A DNA stretch of 64,000 nucleotides from Triatoma infestans (GCA_011037195.1 JAAEAF010000390.1:1-64000), one strand, 5' to 3'. Positions 36,067 to 48,239 are shown, counted from the first letter of the stretch. Notes: generated by a model not told the origin, from the sequence alone. Numbers and translations: made by a program.

Positions 36067-36738
36067 TCTGGTGTGAAACACTCACACAACTTTCTCTTAC
36101 TCCAGTTCTCAAAATTATAATTGACAAATTTTATAGTTTGTGTACCAAATTAATTCAAATACGGCGAAAACTGATAAAACCGTTCAAGTAAAAGCGCACT
36201 TCCGGTTAACTAATTTCCTTGAAACTCAGAATTTTGGCCATCCATTTATTTGTAATTAATTTTGTTTGGATGATAGAATTGTATAATCAACTGTGATAGC
36301 ACTTTAGAAAAAAACAAAACCCCCACCACTCCCCTAAAAGTGCCATAAAATGAATTTTCCTAGAGAAATGTTTCAAATAAAAGTTGTAGCTTCTTCGTAT
36401 GTGTAGTTGATATAACTAGTTTAAAGGAAATCGTCGGAGCCATTTTTTTGAGAAAATCGCAAAAAAGTAAAAAAAAACAACAAGTAAAGTGGAACTTCCG
36501 GTTGAGGAATTTTGACAGATGACTCACTGTCAGATGCTGGTGATACTTAAACGGAATATCAAGTTTCAGCTTTCTATGGTTTTTCGTTTTTGAGCTATGC
36601 TGTTCAAAATACACACACACACACACACACACACCATTTGCTAAAAACCATTTTTTTGGACTTTAGGGGACCTCAAAACGGAAATTTCCACTCGATATCG
36701 AAAATTTGACACGATTTTACTAGGAGTAAGAGAAAGTA
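36067..36738 (-). mobile_element. Family H copy H3
   Basis: Complete ends in reverse orientation relative to H1: tctggtgtgaaacactcacac at the lower end, then actttctcttactcc; at the upper end taggagtaagagaaagta. An (AC)n tract lies at 36609-36633 at the same internal position as the GT tract of H1. Contains about one and a half internal units. Confidence 0.75.
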
Positions 36739-37643
36739 AAAAAAAATGGATTCAATATTGGTATTTTTACTAAATATTTAGCTCTTCAAAAAACTGCATG
36801 TGGAGGACATTAACTTAACATTGAAATGGCAGTGTTTAGCGATAGACATGCCTCAAATCGCAATTCCTCAATTCACTCCCTAGAAACCCTTTGAAATGGA
36901 TTTTCCTTCACAAATGTTTCAAATGAAAATTATAAGATCTTTAATTATGAAAGTAGCGTACCTAGTATATAAGAAACCCTTGAGAAATTGCAAAAAACTG
37001 AATTTGTTGAGGAATATCAATATTGACATATTGATCAAAACCTAAATGTCTGATAAGCTCTGGATAGATTCAGTTTTACAACCATCTCCTACAGGACACA
37101 CTAATTTAAAAAAAAAATGTGTATATATATTTTTGATAATTGTAGAATTGTAGAGGACCTCTAAATATCTGTAGAAAACCTCAAAATGTCTGAGAGGACC
37201 TCAAAATATATATTTCCAGTAAAAACTTAAGTTTCAAAAATCAGAAATGAACGTAAAACATTTCTACAGAGAAGAAATAGAAAGTAATGGTATTATTAAT
37301 GCTCTAAAACCATAATTATTATTCAGAACAATAGCATTAATAAACTAATCTGTTTACTATAAAACCTGTTGTGGAATAATCCATTGACATAATTCCATAC
37401 AAAGAATAACAATTAATGAGATTAGTACTTCCATACTGTTACGAATAAATATACCTATGCCGCCCTGCAAGGATTACGTTTGTGCATAAATCAAATGATA
37501 AAATACATTCAATATTTCAATAATTCTTTGCGTAGAGCTTTTCTTCTTTTTTTTATGTACAAAATTTGTAACTGTTACAATTTTCATGAAAGCATACTAC
37601 AAACATGTGGGGACTGCTGAAATGGAAAATGTTATTAAAAAAA
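36739..37643. other. No clear gene; possible decayed family H material
   Basis: Segments such as cctcaaaatatatatttccagtaaaaactt (37198-37230) and cccttgagaaattgcaaaaaactg (36987-37010) are faintly similar to family H blocks. Not certain. Confidence 0.35.
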
Positions 37644-38473
37644 TCTGGTGTGAAATTAATCTGGTATGGTTTATTAATTTTCTTGAAACTCAGAATTTTG
37701 GCCATCTATTTATTTCTAATTAATTTTGTTTGGATGATAGAATTGTATAATCAACTATGATAGCACTTTAGAGAAAAACATAACCCCCCTCTCCCCTAAA
37801 AGTACCCTTAAATGAATTTTCCCAGAGAAATGTTTTTAAATAAAAGTTGTACATCTTTGTATGTGTAGTTTATATAAAAAGTTTCAAGAAAATCGTCGGA
37901 GCCATTTTTTGAGAAAATCGCGAAAAAGTGAAAAAAATCATTTACTGAAGTGGTAAAGTAAACGCACTTCCGGCTATCAGATTTTTTCAAACTCGGAATT
38001 TCAACAACATATTTAATTCTATTTAATATTATTTGGATGACAGAATTGCCTAATAAACTGAAATAGCAATTTAGGGGAAGCCGTAACCACACACCTGCCA
38101 CAAAAATACCCTTAAATGAATTTTTCCAGAGAAATGTTTCAAATAAAAGTTGTAGCTCTTTATATGTGTATGTACAAAGTCGTTGGAGCCATTTTTGAGA
38201 AAATAGCAAAAAAATAAAAAGTCAAACAAAAAACCTACTAGTAAAGTGGAACTTCCGGTTGAGGAATTTTGACAAATAACGCACTATCATATCTCATGGT
38301 GATACCTAAAAACGGAATATCAAGTTTGAACTTTCTACGCTTTTTCGTTTTTGAGTTTTCTAAAAACCACTTTTTTGGACTCAGAGGACCTCAAAACGAA
38401 TATTTCTAGTGAAAACTCGATATCGAAAATTTGACACGATTACAATAATTCTACTAGGAGTAAGAGAAAATAA
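37644..38473 (-). mobile_element. Family H copy H4
   Basis: Starts tctggtgtgaaa and ends ctaggagtaagagaaaata. The inner terminal repeat at the lower end is deleted. Two internal units are present, each with the complement of aaaatggctccgacgat (near 37885 and 38180) and of aattccgagtttg. The 133-codon minus frame over 37808-38209 is a product of the repeat. Confidence 0.75.
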
Positions 38474-39928
38474 CTCAATTGTGCTACGGTTTCCCACCGA
38501 AAATGCTTGTTTTGATGTTCTTGGGTAATGTTGAAGTTGTCTTTAGTGAATGGTCTGATATTCCGTTTTGATTTAAAGCTATTTGTTATTCCACACGATG
38601 TTTTAGGCAAAAAAGGGTTAACGGAAAATAACACCACTATTTCTAGTTTTTACTTTTCTGTTTTTCATTTTCGTCGAAAACGATTACTTAAACTTTAATT
38701 TGGTTCACTGTGCTTACACAGCGCTTATTTATCTTCATTTGGTAACATTTTTCTGAAAAAAAAAACTACATTAAGGGTGGTTCCAGGGGATCAGTGATAT
38801 TCATAGTTATTCATGGTTAAATGTGATTTCAGTATATTACTCGGTTCCATCAACATATTATCACAGCTGGAAAATCGATTGCATCTTAAAACTATCGATG
38901 TTGTTCTAGAAAATAAGATGTAGCAGACAGGCTTTTAATGTTAAAACATTTTTCAATTTTCTGCCGTCAGTATATACGTCTTTATTAGAATGAGGTGGAA
39001 AGATGCGTCTTTAGAATGATTATATCGTTTCATACAGTAATGGCGAATTCAATGAAGTAAACAAAAAATCTGTGTTACTTTTGAGCATTACTTCATTCAT
39101 TAAAAGGACAAACATTCAAACGTATTTATAAAAGCTTTGCAAATAAATTCTTTACCAAAAAAAAAAAAGTAAAAAAAGTAATGATCAATTTATTTATTGA
39201 TTACAGGTTCAACACACTATAATTTGGCAAGCAATCTTTGTAAACAAATATTATAGGGGTATGAAGAGAGAGAGAGACTAGACTAAATCAAGATATGATC
39301 TAAACGTGATGCATTTAGAATTTCTTTTTTTCTGTATTTTACTAACAAACCATTAAGAAAAACTAGGCAATTTGTTATCATAAAAGCGAATATAATGTTA
39401 ATAGAAATTATAAGGCTGAAACAAGTAAGAATAAATTATTGGTTAAAGGTGAAAAAAATTATATAGTTCTAACCAGTAATATATAAGTAGGATGTATGCA
39501 AACAAGATATTATTGTTATCGCTTCCTACAATTTAACAGAAAAGTTAAGAAACTTAAAAAAAAAAAGTGGAAAGGGAAAAGATGGAGATGGGAAGGAAAA
39601 AGATAATGGTCACACTACCTGTCACTTAGTGTGAGAGGATTAAATGGTGTAGAATGGTGGTAGAGTTGCACGCAAACTTATCGCTTCACTTAACACCAAC
39701 TAAGGGTTCTTCACACTAAATTTATTTCTATTTCATACAGCTGTAAAGCTCTATATATGTTAATCTACTTAAAATTGAACTATTCTATCATAAAAGATTA
39801 ATATGTGAAAAAATTAGAAATAAGTTGACAAACTAATTTTAGAGGAGTAGGAGGAGTTTGAACTGTGACGTTTCTAGTCAAATCTCTTTCGCTTCATGTA
39901 TTTTACTTGTAACGGCTGTTATTTTTAA
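38474..39928. other. No recognisable gene
   Basis: AT-rich; a short (GA)n at 39266-39277. Nothing else recognised. Confidence 0.5.
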
Positions 39929-40667
39929 TACGAGGGTGAATAGGTGTGATGCCACTGTTGAGACTGCCTTTTGGTTTCAGGTGTGTAGTGTGCAACCCAA
40001 GTTTCATCTCCAGTAATGATGGAGCGGAGAAATTCATCTCCATGGAGTTTGTAGCGTCTCAAAAACTCTTGCTCGGCCTCCACTCGATTCACTTGTGTTG
40101 GTCGTCAGCTGTTTTTGGGACCCACCTCGCGGACAGATTCCGATATCCGAGGGTTTCTGTGATGGTTGCTGTAGCAGAGATCTGGAAATTTGCGGAAACA
40201 TCGCAGAAAGTTCATCCACAGTCAATCTGCGATCGTCACGGAGCGCATTTTCGATTTTTTCCACAATTTCGTCAGTCACAATTGAAGGTCTTCCGCTTCT
40301 CTGATCATCATGCACAGGCGTACGACCGTTTTTAAACTCGTGACACCACTTGAACACACTCGTACGATTCATAGCTTTATCACCATATGCAGTTTTTACC
40401 TGATTATAAACCTCAACCGGAGTTTTTCTCTTCCAAACGAGAGATAACGGATGACGCCGCGTATTTCACACTTGGCGGGAGATTGGATTGACATTTTTCA
40501 CGAAACATATTGTCGTGTCGACAGTTCTCAACGTACTGACCTCGAACCGGTCTCGTTGCGGAGGGGAGGAATCAGGCTACACGACATGTGTAGCCAACAT
40601 GTCGAAAACAAAATCGCTCCGGCCGTAAGAGCCTCAGTACACTTACTTTTACTGGACATGCCTCGTA
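39929..40667 (-). mobile_element. Internally deleted mariner element
   Basis: The upper end reads (minus) tacgaggcatgtccagtaaa, and the lower end reads tacgaggg on the plus strand, so both ends carry tacgagg bordered by TA. The coding part runs from ATG at 40494 (minus) in changing frames: NRTSVFKWCHEFKNG and DDQRSGRPS (helix-turn-helix half), then ITGDETWVAHYTPETKRQS with the first catalytic aspartate. Coding similarity stops near 39935, directly at the end motif, so the part carrying the second and third catalytic residues and most of the 3' terminal repeat has been lost. Length 739 bp against about 1.3 kb for the family. Confidence 0.75.
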
Positions 40668-41469
40668 ATAAATAAGAAATTGCAGCTGGCCTGGAAATAT
40701 AGAGGAAGCCCTACTTTGTTAACAATATTAATAAGAAATTGATATAATTTTTGGCTATTTACCATGTATTTTAAGATCAAAAACAGTTTAAACAATAAAA
40801 AGTTTTAAGGACGAAGAAAAAACTGTGCAGTTAATTCTTATCCGATTCATCTACCCTGTGTGTAAGAATTCATTCTATAACCAATTATAAATAGTATTGA
40901 ATTTCGAAATTAATGGTAGTTGCGCTCATATTTCATACATAAAGTAATCTAAATTCACCGCCACCAATATCTTTGATAAGATTTTAGAGCTCCAAAGAGC
41001 AATTCATTTTGACTTTTCGATTTTTCCCTCTCTCTTACCTCAATATAGCAAATATTTATTTACCTTTGTATGTGTACTTAGTATTTCACAGGTAATGTAT
41101 AAATAAACACAAAAAGGTAAAAACCTTTTGAAAAAATTAGATCATATTTTTATTAATATTTAAAAAAAAGTATGCGGTTTGCTCTAAGCAAATGAATCAC
41201 ATGCTTTTTTTTTCTTGTCCAAATCTTTGTCATGTAATGAAATTATTGTAAATTAAATTTTGTTATTGATTTTCTTATATTAAGATTTCAATGGTAAATA
41301 ACCTTTGAAGTTTTATATTAATATAAATTATTTTTTTTTTACATTAATAGGCAAGCGATTCTGTTTATTTGGGTGAAACTTACGTATGGAAGATAGGATG
41401 ATAATATTTCCAACCTAACAAAGAAGAAACAAAAATAATAATTACATTTAATTTTTCTACAAAAATCTC
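40668..41469. other. No recognisable gene
   Basis: AT-rich spacer between two mariner remnants; nothing recognised. Confidence 0.5.
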
Positions 41470-41750
41470 CTTGTAAATTCATACACTTGCGCCACCGATG
41501 CTTGGATTCCTTTTATTTAGGCGCTTTTGTCCAAGTCGGCAAAATAGGCGTTTGTCGCTTAGGTGACTTCGGCATTGGATCCATATTTCTTCCCAAGAGG
41601 CTGCAATCCGAAGGGGCAGAGTCTGGTGAATAGGATGTATGTGAAATGTATTGGTGATGTATGTTTGCAGTAGCACGAGCGGTTTTGTAAAGGGGCTTGT
41701 GTTGGTAAGTTTTTAGAGAGAGAAGTAATAAGAAAGTAGTCATCACTGCT
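41470..41750 (-). pseudogene. Mariner transposase C-terminal fragment
   Basis: The minus frame near 41746-41513 contains HTSYSPDSAPSDCSLLGRNMD, the mariner block around the third catalytic aspartate (normally PPYSPDLAPSD). Downstream, after a frame change, KHRWRKCMNLQGD resembles the last residues of the protein (RW-x-KC). The rest of the transposase is missing. Confidence 0.65.
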
Positions 41751-42169
41751 AACTATAAATATATTCTATTGAAATAATAACTACAAATTATTTGCAAGAT
41801 ATTATAAATTTATTAATAACTGATGCTAAGAGAGCGAAAAACAAGTGTTCTGCTTCAGAGTGTCTACAACCAACTGTCTTAATAAATGATCTAGAATAAA
41901 GCCAAATCTCTATCACTGGCATGAGTTTAAGAGAGCGATTCCTGAAGCAAGTGTTCTGGCTTTGAAAGCAGAATACAGACTGTCCGAAAGAATGCCTTCT
42001 CTTACAAAACAGTTGGCGAAGTGGCATTGTATTAATTTAACGGATTCTTGCGCCTTTGTCTCTTGGTTTGCATTGACCTAGATTGTAGTATACCTGGCTC
42101 TATCTCCATCACTAAATACACTATTTGAACTATCTAATTTTCACAAAACTATTTTCAAAAACTATTATT
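41751..42169. other. No recognisable gene; local inverted segments
   Basis: The segments ctaagagagcgaaaaacaagtgttctgcttc (41825) and ttaagagagcgattcctgaagcaagtgttctggcttt (41929) are similar and give a local tandem duplication of about 104 bases. Confidence 0.45.
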
Positions 42170-42610
42170 TTTCCATTTCGTTCTTCCACTACATATGCGG
42201 CACAACTTCAAACTTCAATTCATGAATTTTAGCCATCACTCTGAGAGCTTTGTCTTGATGAAACAGAACTTTCTTCTCCGCTAGACCTGAAATTTTTTCT
42301 TTGTTTGCTTCAACTGGTCCAGAAGGTGAGAAGAATAATATTAGGCATTCATCATCCTATTCTTTTCTAGATAATTCACCAAAAAGATTCCTTTAGCGTC
42401 CCAAAAAAAAAAACTGTGGCCATGACTTTCCCCGCAGATGGGCCGCTTATCATTTTTTTTTTTGGCATTGGTTCTCCCTTACCTGTCCGTTGTTTCGATT
42501 GCTGTTTGTTTCATCTCGGGCGTATAATGGTGGATCCAGGTTTTGTCTACAGTAACAAACTGCTGCAAAAAGGTTTGTTGAGTTGGACTTGTAGGGAAGC
42601 TCAAACATGA
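42170..42610 (-). pseudogene. Mariner transposase central fragment
   Basis: Minus-strand pieces in order: VTVDKTWIHHYTPEMKQ (first catalytic Asp, near 42545), GKVMATVFFFWDAKGI (near 42415), NYLEKNRMMNA, LDQLKQ, and VLFHQDKA (second catalytic Asp, near 42245) followed by VMAKIHELKFEVVPH. A poly-T/A expansion, stops near 42330 and 42280 and frame changes show decay. The third catalytic block is missing, and this is a different mariner lineage from the fragment at 41470-41750. Confidence 0.75.
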
Positions 42611-42760
42611 TATTGCGTTTAGACATTACTATCGCAGACACCAAGATTTCCGGCAAAATCCAGCAACCGGAAGTGTAACTTTTGGTGTTTTCTCTTTGTT
42701 TTTCTTGATTTTCTCGAAAACTTCTCCAACGATTTTTTTAAAACTTTGTATAATATCTTC
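42602..42760 (+). mobile_element. Family H fragment
   Basis: The segments gatattgcgtttagacattact, aaccggaagtgtaactttt and gattttctcgaaaacttctccaacgatttt correspond to the interior of H1 (about 20010-20170). Confidence 0.55.
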
Positions 42761-42889
42761 TTTTTCTTTTGGGAGTTTCCTCTTATAATATACTATCTAC
42801 ACACATTCAACGTACCTATCACTTTTTTTAACTCTTTTTCCAGCAATATTTTTCTTGGTTCTGCAACCTACATAAAATTAATACGTATT

Positions 42890-43710
42890 CTTTCTCTCCT
42901 TTGGCTTTACGGTTCACGAAGGACCTTGGCCTCCTCTATCCCCCCTTCCCACTCCTCTCTTACCAAAGCAATCCTTCTCCATGTCCTTACTCCCAAACTT
43001 CTGGTGTCCTCCTCTACATCATCCAGCCACCTAATCCTAGGTCTTCCTCTTTTTCTCCCCCCACCCGGGTGCCAATTCATTATTTTCCTGGAGAATCTGG
43101 AATCTTCCATTCTTATTATATGCCCTAGCCATCTCAATCTTCCCCTCTTATTCCATCCTACTAAATCTTACTCCTGGTAGAGCGCTCTTATTTCAGTATT
43201 CTTCCTAATCCTGTACCTTTCTCTTTCTTTCATTGGGCCAAAGATATCTCTTAGAATCTTCCTCTCCCAAGCATTAAGCACAGTTCGTCCTCCTTGGTTA
43301 ACACCCACGTCTCGCTGGCATACGCAACCACTGGCCTCAATATACTTTTGTAGACGATCATTTTTGCCTCCCTTGATAGTTCTCGAAAACTTTAACACCT
43401 TTTGCAGTGCCCAGAAACACCATATTGCCTGCCGTTAACCTACCTTTTATTTTTGCACTCATTTCATCATTCCTTTCAATTAAAATGGCTCCCAGATATT
43501 TAAAAGATGTCACCCTCTCAAACCTGTAAGGTGCGCATATAGGCACTTCATAACTATCCAGGTTTCTTCGAGAACACATCATAAACTTCTTCTTTGCCTG
43601 ATTTATTTTTAGGCCCAGTTTCTTCGAGGTCGCTTCAAATTCTTGGAAAGAACCCGCCAGCGCTGCTTTGGTTCTCCCTGTCAAGACGAGATCGTCTGCG
43701 TATGCCAAAT
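42890..43710 (-). pseudogene. LINE reverse transcriptase C-terminal part
   Basis: Minus frame 43708-43358 begins AYADDLVLTG, the catalytic YADD box of non-LTR reverse transcriptases, followed by SFKYLGAI, the conserved thumb-proximal F-x-YLG motif. After frame changes come ASETWVLT-like and IFGPMKERERYRIRKNTEI, then RWLGHIIRMEDSRF and GRPRIRWLDDVEEDTRSLG, the typical LINE C-terminal tail of the arthropod Jockey/RTE-like groups. The 5' part of the element is missing: upstream of YADD (above 43710) the sequence is unrelated. The overlapping plus-strand frame 42746-43180 is a shadow. Confidence 0.85.
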
Positions 43711-43829
43711 GTTAGGGCTTAATCTATTATAGATTGTGCCATTGGTACTTGTCCGTATTAATACGTGTTAGAACCATTAATAAGAGTTCCTAATTTGAAA
43801 AAAAGAATAGTTTACCGAAAGTCGATTTA

Positions 43830-44045
43830 CAGAATAGGTTTTTGACTGAATAGGTTTTAGACGGAATAGGTTTTTCACTGAATAGGTTTTAAGACGGAAT
43901 AGGTTTTTGAATGAATAGGTTTTAAGACGGAATAGGTTTTAAGACGGAATAGGTTTTTGACTGAATAGGTTTTAAGACGGAATAGGTTTTTGACTGAATA
44001 GGTTTTAAGACGGAATAGGTTTTAAGACGGAATAGGTTTTTGAGT
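43830..44045. repeat. Minisatellite, unit about 18-20 bp
   Basis: About eleven copies of gaataggttttaagacg or its variant gaataggtttttgactg, partly alternating. Confidence 0.95.
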
Positions 44046-44270
44046 TATTTGGAACTTTTTCGTTTACGGTTTCGTTTTCTTTAAAATTAGAATGCTTGCT
44101 ACATAAATAGTAACGTATTAACTTTTATTTGAATCATAGAGTATTTTCCATATTAGACGGCTCAGGTGTACAATTAAAATCCCCACTACTATTTTCTTTA
44201 TGGCCAGCCAAACTAAACATTGGTAACGTTGCAATTTTACAAGAAAATTTTAAAATTGAGTTATGTTAAT

Positions 44271-44322
44271 TAGAGTAAGAGAAAGTTTTGTGTGTGTGTG
44301 TGTTACGTATCAGATTTTTATA
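44271..44322 (+). mobile_element. Family H terminal fragment
   Basis: Contains agagtaagagaaagttttgtgtg and a degenerate terminal hairpin (gttacgtatcagattttt). Confidence 0.6.
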
Positions 44323-45528
44323 AGTATATATTAAGTTAATAAAAATTTAATGCACGGTGTTAATTAAAAAAAAATAAACATTTTTGTTTTATACAAACTC
44401 ATCACCTATTCAGTTTTAAATAATTTCTTAAATAAATTTAACATTTACATTAACATTAACTCAATATTAACATACAAATGATTTAATTTAAACAATTCTA
44501 TTTCCATGTAAATTTTTTGTTTGCTTTCTCAAGCAAAGAGACAATAAAAGAAAAAAAGGAAGAGAAACTTAGCAAGAGGAAGAAATTTATCATCATTTCA
44601 TCACAATAAATTATTTTAAAAACTTTCTGAATAATTCATTATTTTAAAATGTGCAGGTTTTTTTATTTATTTATTTTGTTTTTTTACTGATATTACAAAA
44701 GAGAGATTCTACGAAAAGAATTAAAAAAAAAAAGAAGCAAAGAACAACAAATTCTATTTACATTGCTCTAACTTCACTGTTTTATAACCAGGTGAAAGTA
44801 GCGTTAGTTTTTCAAGATTAATTGATCAGTAAAAATAAAAAGCTCTTATATACCGTTTGTTTCGACACTTGTCGGTCGGGAACTTCTTCACAAAATACAA
44901 TATGTAAATAAAAAAATATGTGTTATTCAAAGAATCTAAGAATTGGCCTAATTTTCTAAATAATTGTACCCAGTTTTTCTAGTTTTTAGGTAGTACAAAA
45001 TTTTTTGCTATAAATTGTTAAGTTAGTTTTGCACATTTGTTTCCACTTATTTGTTGTTGCGCTGCTTAAAGGATTTATAAAAAAAAGGAATCTGATCGTG
45101 CGCGATCTATTTTTGGCATCAGTAAGCAGTCAGAAATTTCCAACTAATTCTTCAATATTTCAAGCGTTGATTGTGCAATATGTGGTGGGGACGAGTATTG
45201 TTTTCCTATGCAAACCACATCACATTTTTAAGATTGTAGGTTTCATTTTATTTTCTCTGTAATACTAACTATTGTAGTACGCTATACTTAAAAAAAACAA
45301 AAAAAAAAAAAAAAAAACAAATTCTTGACATTAAGCATCTAGCTCATAATAAAAGATCCCTTCTCTTCTTATGTCATTAATCTTACCAAAAAAAAGTGTT
45401 TATCTAAAGTGCATATTTCTTAGAGGATTCGCCTTTTTTTTTTTTTGAATGAGAAATAGTGCCGGTTTTCATAGTTGACAAAAATTTTCTCCAATCTTAT
45501 AATTTTTACTAAATAGTCATCAATTTTA
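44323..45528. other. No recognisable gene
   Basis: AT-rich with poly-A and poly-T tracts. The 77-codon frame 45029-45262 is hydrophobic but has no recognisable motif. Confidence 0.5.
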
Positions 45529-46836
45529 TACGAGGGTCATTCAATAGATAATAACGAGACAAATCGCTGTAGCTTAGAAACGGTTTGTTCAATCCATACA
45601 ATAGTTTCAATGCGTCAAGTTGGCATCCTTTAATTAGTTTCTCATTAGCTGTTCGAGAGTATTTGGGTAAGCATAACCTCAAATATGTTCAGTTAATAAT
45701 GGCGATTCCGCTCGAGTATTGCACCTCGGAAGAACAACGCTCAGTGATTAGATTTTTAGTCGCAGAAGGTATCAAAGGTAGTGAAAATCCACGAAAGAAT
45801 GTTGAAAGTGTACGGAAATAATTGTTTGAACCCTTCGAACGTTTACAAATGGGTAGAACAGTTTAAAAATGGCCGCGTAAATGTCTGTGACGAGCAACGA
45901 AGTGGACGACCGGTTAAAGTTGCAAACAGGTTAATTCAAAGACAACAGGCATATTACTGTTGTACATATTACTACATGATAACTGAAGTAGTGCATATGA
46001 GTGTTGGAACTGTCCACAACATTATTCAGAATAAGCTGCAGTGTAAGAAAACTTGTGCGAGATGGGTTCCAAAACAATTTATGGACGCCTACAAAGAAAG
46101 TGGGGTGGAAGATCCCCCCAACAGCCTCGACCTCGCCCCATCGGACTTCCATTTGTTTGGACCTCTTAAAGAGGCTGTAGTGGAATCATTATTGTGATTC
46201 CTGTGGTATGTAGTAGATGTCTTGAAGAGGGCGGTAGTTAGTTTATAGATTTTGGAAGTTAGAGCACGAATTACTACACTGAATTTATAAAAATAGACTA
46301 TATTTTTATAGCAACACTCATACCAAGACATCTGTCCTAGTGTGCGACCTTGGTTAGTTCGGTGACCAGTAATTTAGGTCAGTGGCCAGCTTTATCGGTG
46401 CTTGCTTTGATGTAAATTATTGACCCTTGGTTTTGTTTGTTTGGCCGCGGCCTTGTCTTGAAGACAGCGGCCGGCTAGGCCACTCACTAGTTATAAATTA
46501 TTTTTTTATTCCTGCCATCCTTTGTGAAGATAGCAGCTGGCTGCAACCACTTTGACATTGCTATGACTTTATGTCATTACAAGGCTCTACGTTGGATACA
46601 TTTTCAATCCAATGAAGAAGTTAAAAATCAGGTGCAAAAGTGGCTTCGAGATCAACCCAAAGAATTTTACGCCAGAGGCATAAGCAAATTAGAAGAACGA
46701 TGGGACAAGAGTATAAATGTTACACTGGGGACTATGTTGGGCATCCTAACTTCTTCACAAAGTTTTGTATTGATTAAATAAATCTTTTTTGATCTACAGC
46801 AATTTGTCTCGTTACTTACTGGAATGACCCCTCGTA
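45529..46836 (+). mobile_element. Mariner element with full terminal repeats, interrupted by an LTR
   Basis: The ends tacgagggtcattcaatag and the complement of the 3' end (tacgaggggtcattccagta) form inverted repeats extending about 45 bases, through aacgagacaaatcgctgtag. TA borders both ends. The transposase starts at 45699 (MAIPLEYCTSEEQ), shifts frame near 45778, and continues as KIHERMLKVYGNNC and EQRSGRPVKVA. From KESGVE (near 46108) it passes in frame straight into NSLDLAPSDFHLFGPLKEA, so the first two catalytic aspartates have been deleted and only the third remains. A solo LTR then interrupts it at 46176-46581; the C-terminus resumes as HFQSNEEVKNQVQKW and ends at 46781. Confidence 0.9.
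46176..46581 (-). mobile_element. Solo LTR inside a mariner
   Basis: On the minus strand it begins TGTAATGACAT and ends ATTCCACTACA, so it has the TG...CA ends of an LTR. The 4-base aggc stands on both sides (46172-46175 and 46582-46585), a target duplication, and removal of the block rejoins the mariner coding sequence. It matches the copy at 54819-55450, including a ggccgcggccttgtcttgaag block, but is shorter by internal deletion. No internal retroelement genes are present. Confidence 0.85.
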
Positions 46837-48239
46837 TCAGTGGCAGAATCTTCAACTTATTTAAAACGACTTTTTCTTGAGAAAAACATTAGCTTCCTCG
46901 ACCATAAACTTCTTTCTCATAAACTTTCTCGGAAAAAAATTGCTAATTATGGAAAAAATCGGAGAAAATAACGGAAAAAAAAACTGTTAAGTAAAAACAC
47001 ACATCCGATCAACCTATTTTCTTCAACTAGGAAAACATAACTCCAAACCTCAAATTACCCAAAAACAAAAAATATCGGGCATGATCGCATTACCTTCAGC
47101 AGTAAGAGAAATTGAAAACAATAGTCTCTCAAATGATTCTTAGATGCTTATCTGCATTACAAAAACTATTTTTTATCTTAAAAAGGTACTGGGAAAAATC
47201 GGCGAAGAGGAAGTGCAGGAAGAAGAAAACTACTTCTCATTACTTTGTGTATATTGATTTAGCAATGAAGAAAAATGTTACGTCCCAGAAACTGTAATCC
47301 ATTAAATAGATTAAAGAAGAAGAAGAAGAAAAAAAAAAGCCACGAAGGTATGGGCTACATTTTCCAAGATCTAACTCTAATATTGGATCAGATGCAGTTT
47401 TTTAATGGAGACAAGTAGCAAGGATAAGTTATTACATAATACTCCCTATATGAAATAGATTCAAAACTTGGACTGAAAATCGAAGAATAAATCGTGTAAA
47501 TGTGTGTAATTCATATTATCAAATACGGTTTACAAGCAAGTAACAAGATGTCAAACTACGAAAAAATTCGATACATGCTGAAAAAGAATTTGCAAATCTA
47601 TAGAAGGAGTTTCAGTGATGACTTTTCACAAAGCTTTATGAAGCTTAATGGATATTGACTATCCACTAGTTGCACTAGTGCAAATAAAGTAATGGCTGCT
47701 TTTACTCTTGGTCGGTTGTGTAATAAAAAGGAATTTCGCTAGGTACTTTTGATTTAATAAATCTCACATTATTATAGAATCAAAAGAAATATAAAAAGAA
47801 AAATTTGTAAAAGAAAATTTTATAACAAGAAAAATTATAGCGTTATATTTACCAGAATGGATGAGACGAATAATTATTTGGATGTGGAAAAAAAAAGCTA
47901 TATATGCATTAATACATTCTACAAAATTTATTTGAGCGGCTCATATTATATGGTGACTCTTTTTGGTGACCAATATTTGACATATGTAGTTTTCCATTAA
48001 TTTATTGAGTTTGTAGTGGTGACCTGGAGTTTTCTGTAGGTATACTAGAACCAACTACATCACACAGATCGACTAGCTCTGTTTAGATCCTGGTTATAGT
48101 GTATGGGATTTATCGGCTGTTGGGATAACCCGTTGAAATAACCAAGTGGCAAATCCATTTTTTTTAAGGTAAACTACCAGGGCATTTTGAGCACATTAAG
48201 ACTCATCCTCATGGATCCAAAATTAATCAAGAGATATTT
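46837..48239. other. No recognisable gene
   Basis: AT-rich. The region 46860-47110 has faint family H similarity (a gcagtaagagaaattga segment near 47098). Nothing else recognised. Confidence 0.4.

Noticed and set aside
37808..38209. 133-codon minus-strand open frame
   Set aside because: Product of two internal units of family H copy H4; no conserved protein motif.
39946..40335. 129-codon plus-strand open frame
   Set aside because: Antisense to the mariner transposase fragment with clear DDQRSGRPS and ITGDETW motifs.
42746..43180. 144-codon plus-strand open frame
   Set aside because: Shadow of the minus-strand LINE tail, which carries the recognisable motifs.
43830..44045. CRISPR-like regular repeats
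   Set aside because: The units adjoin with no variable spacers; it is a minisatellite in a eukaryotic context.
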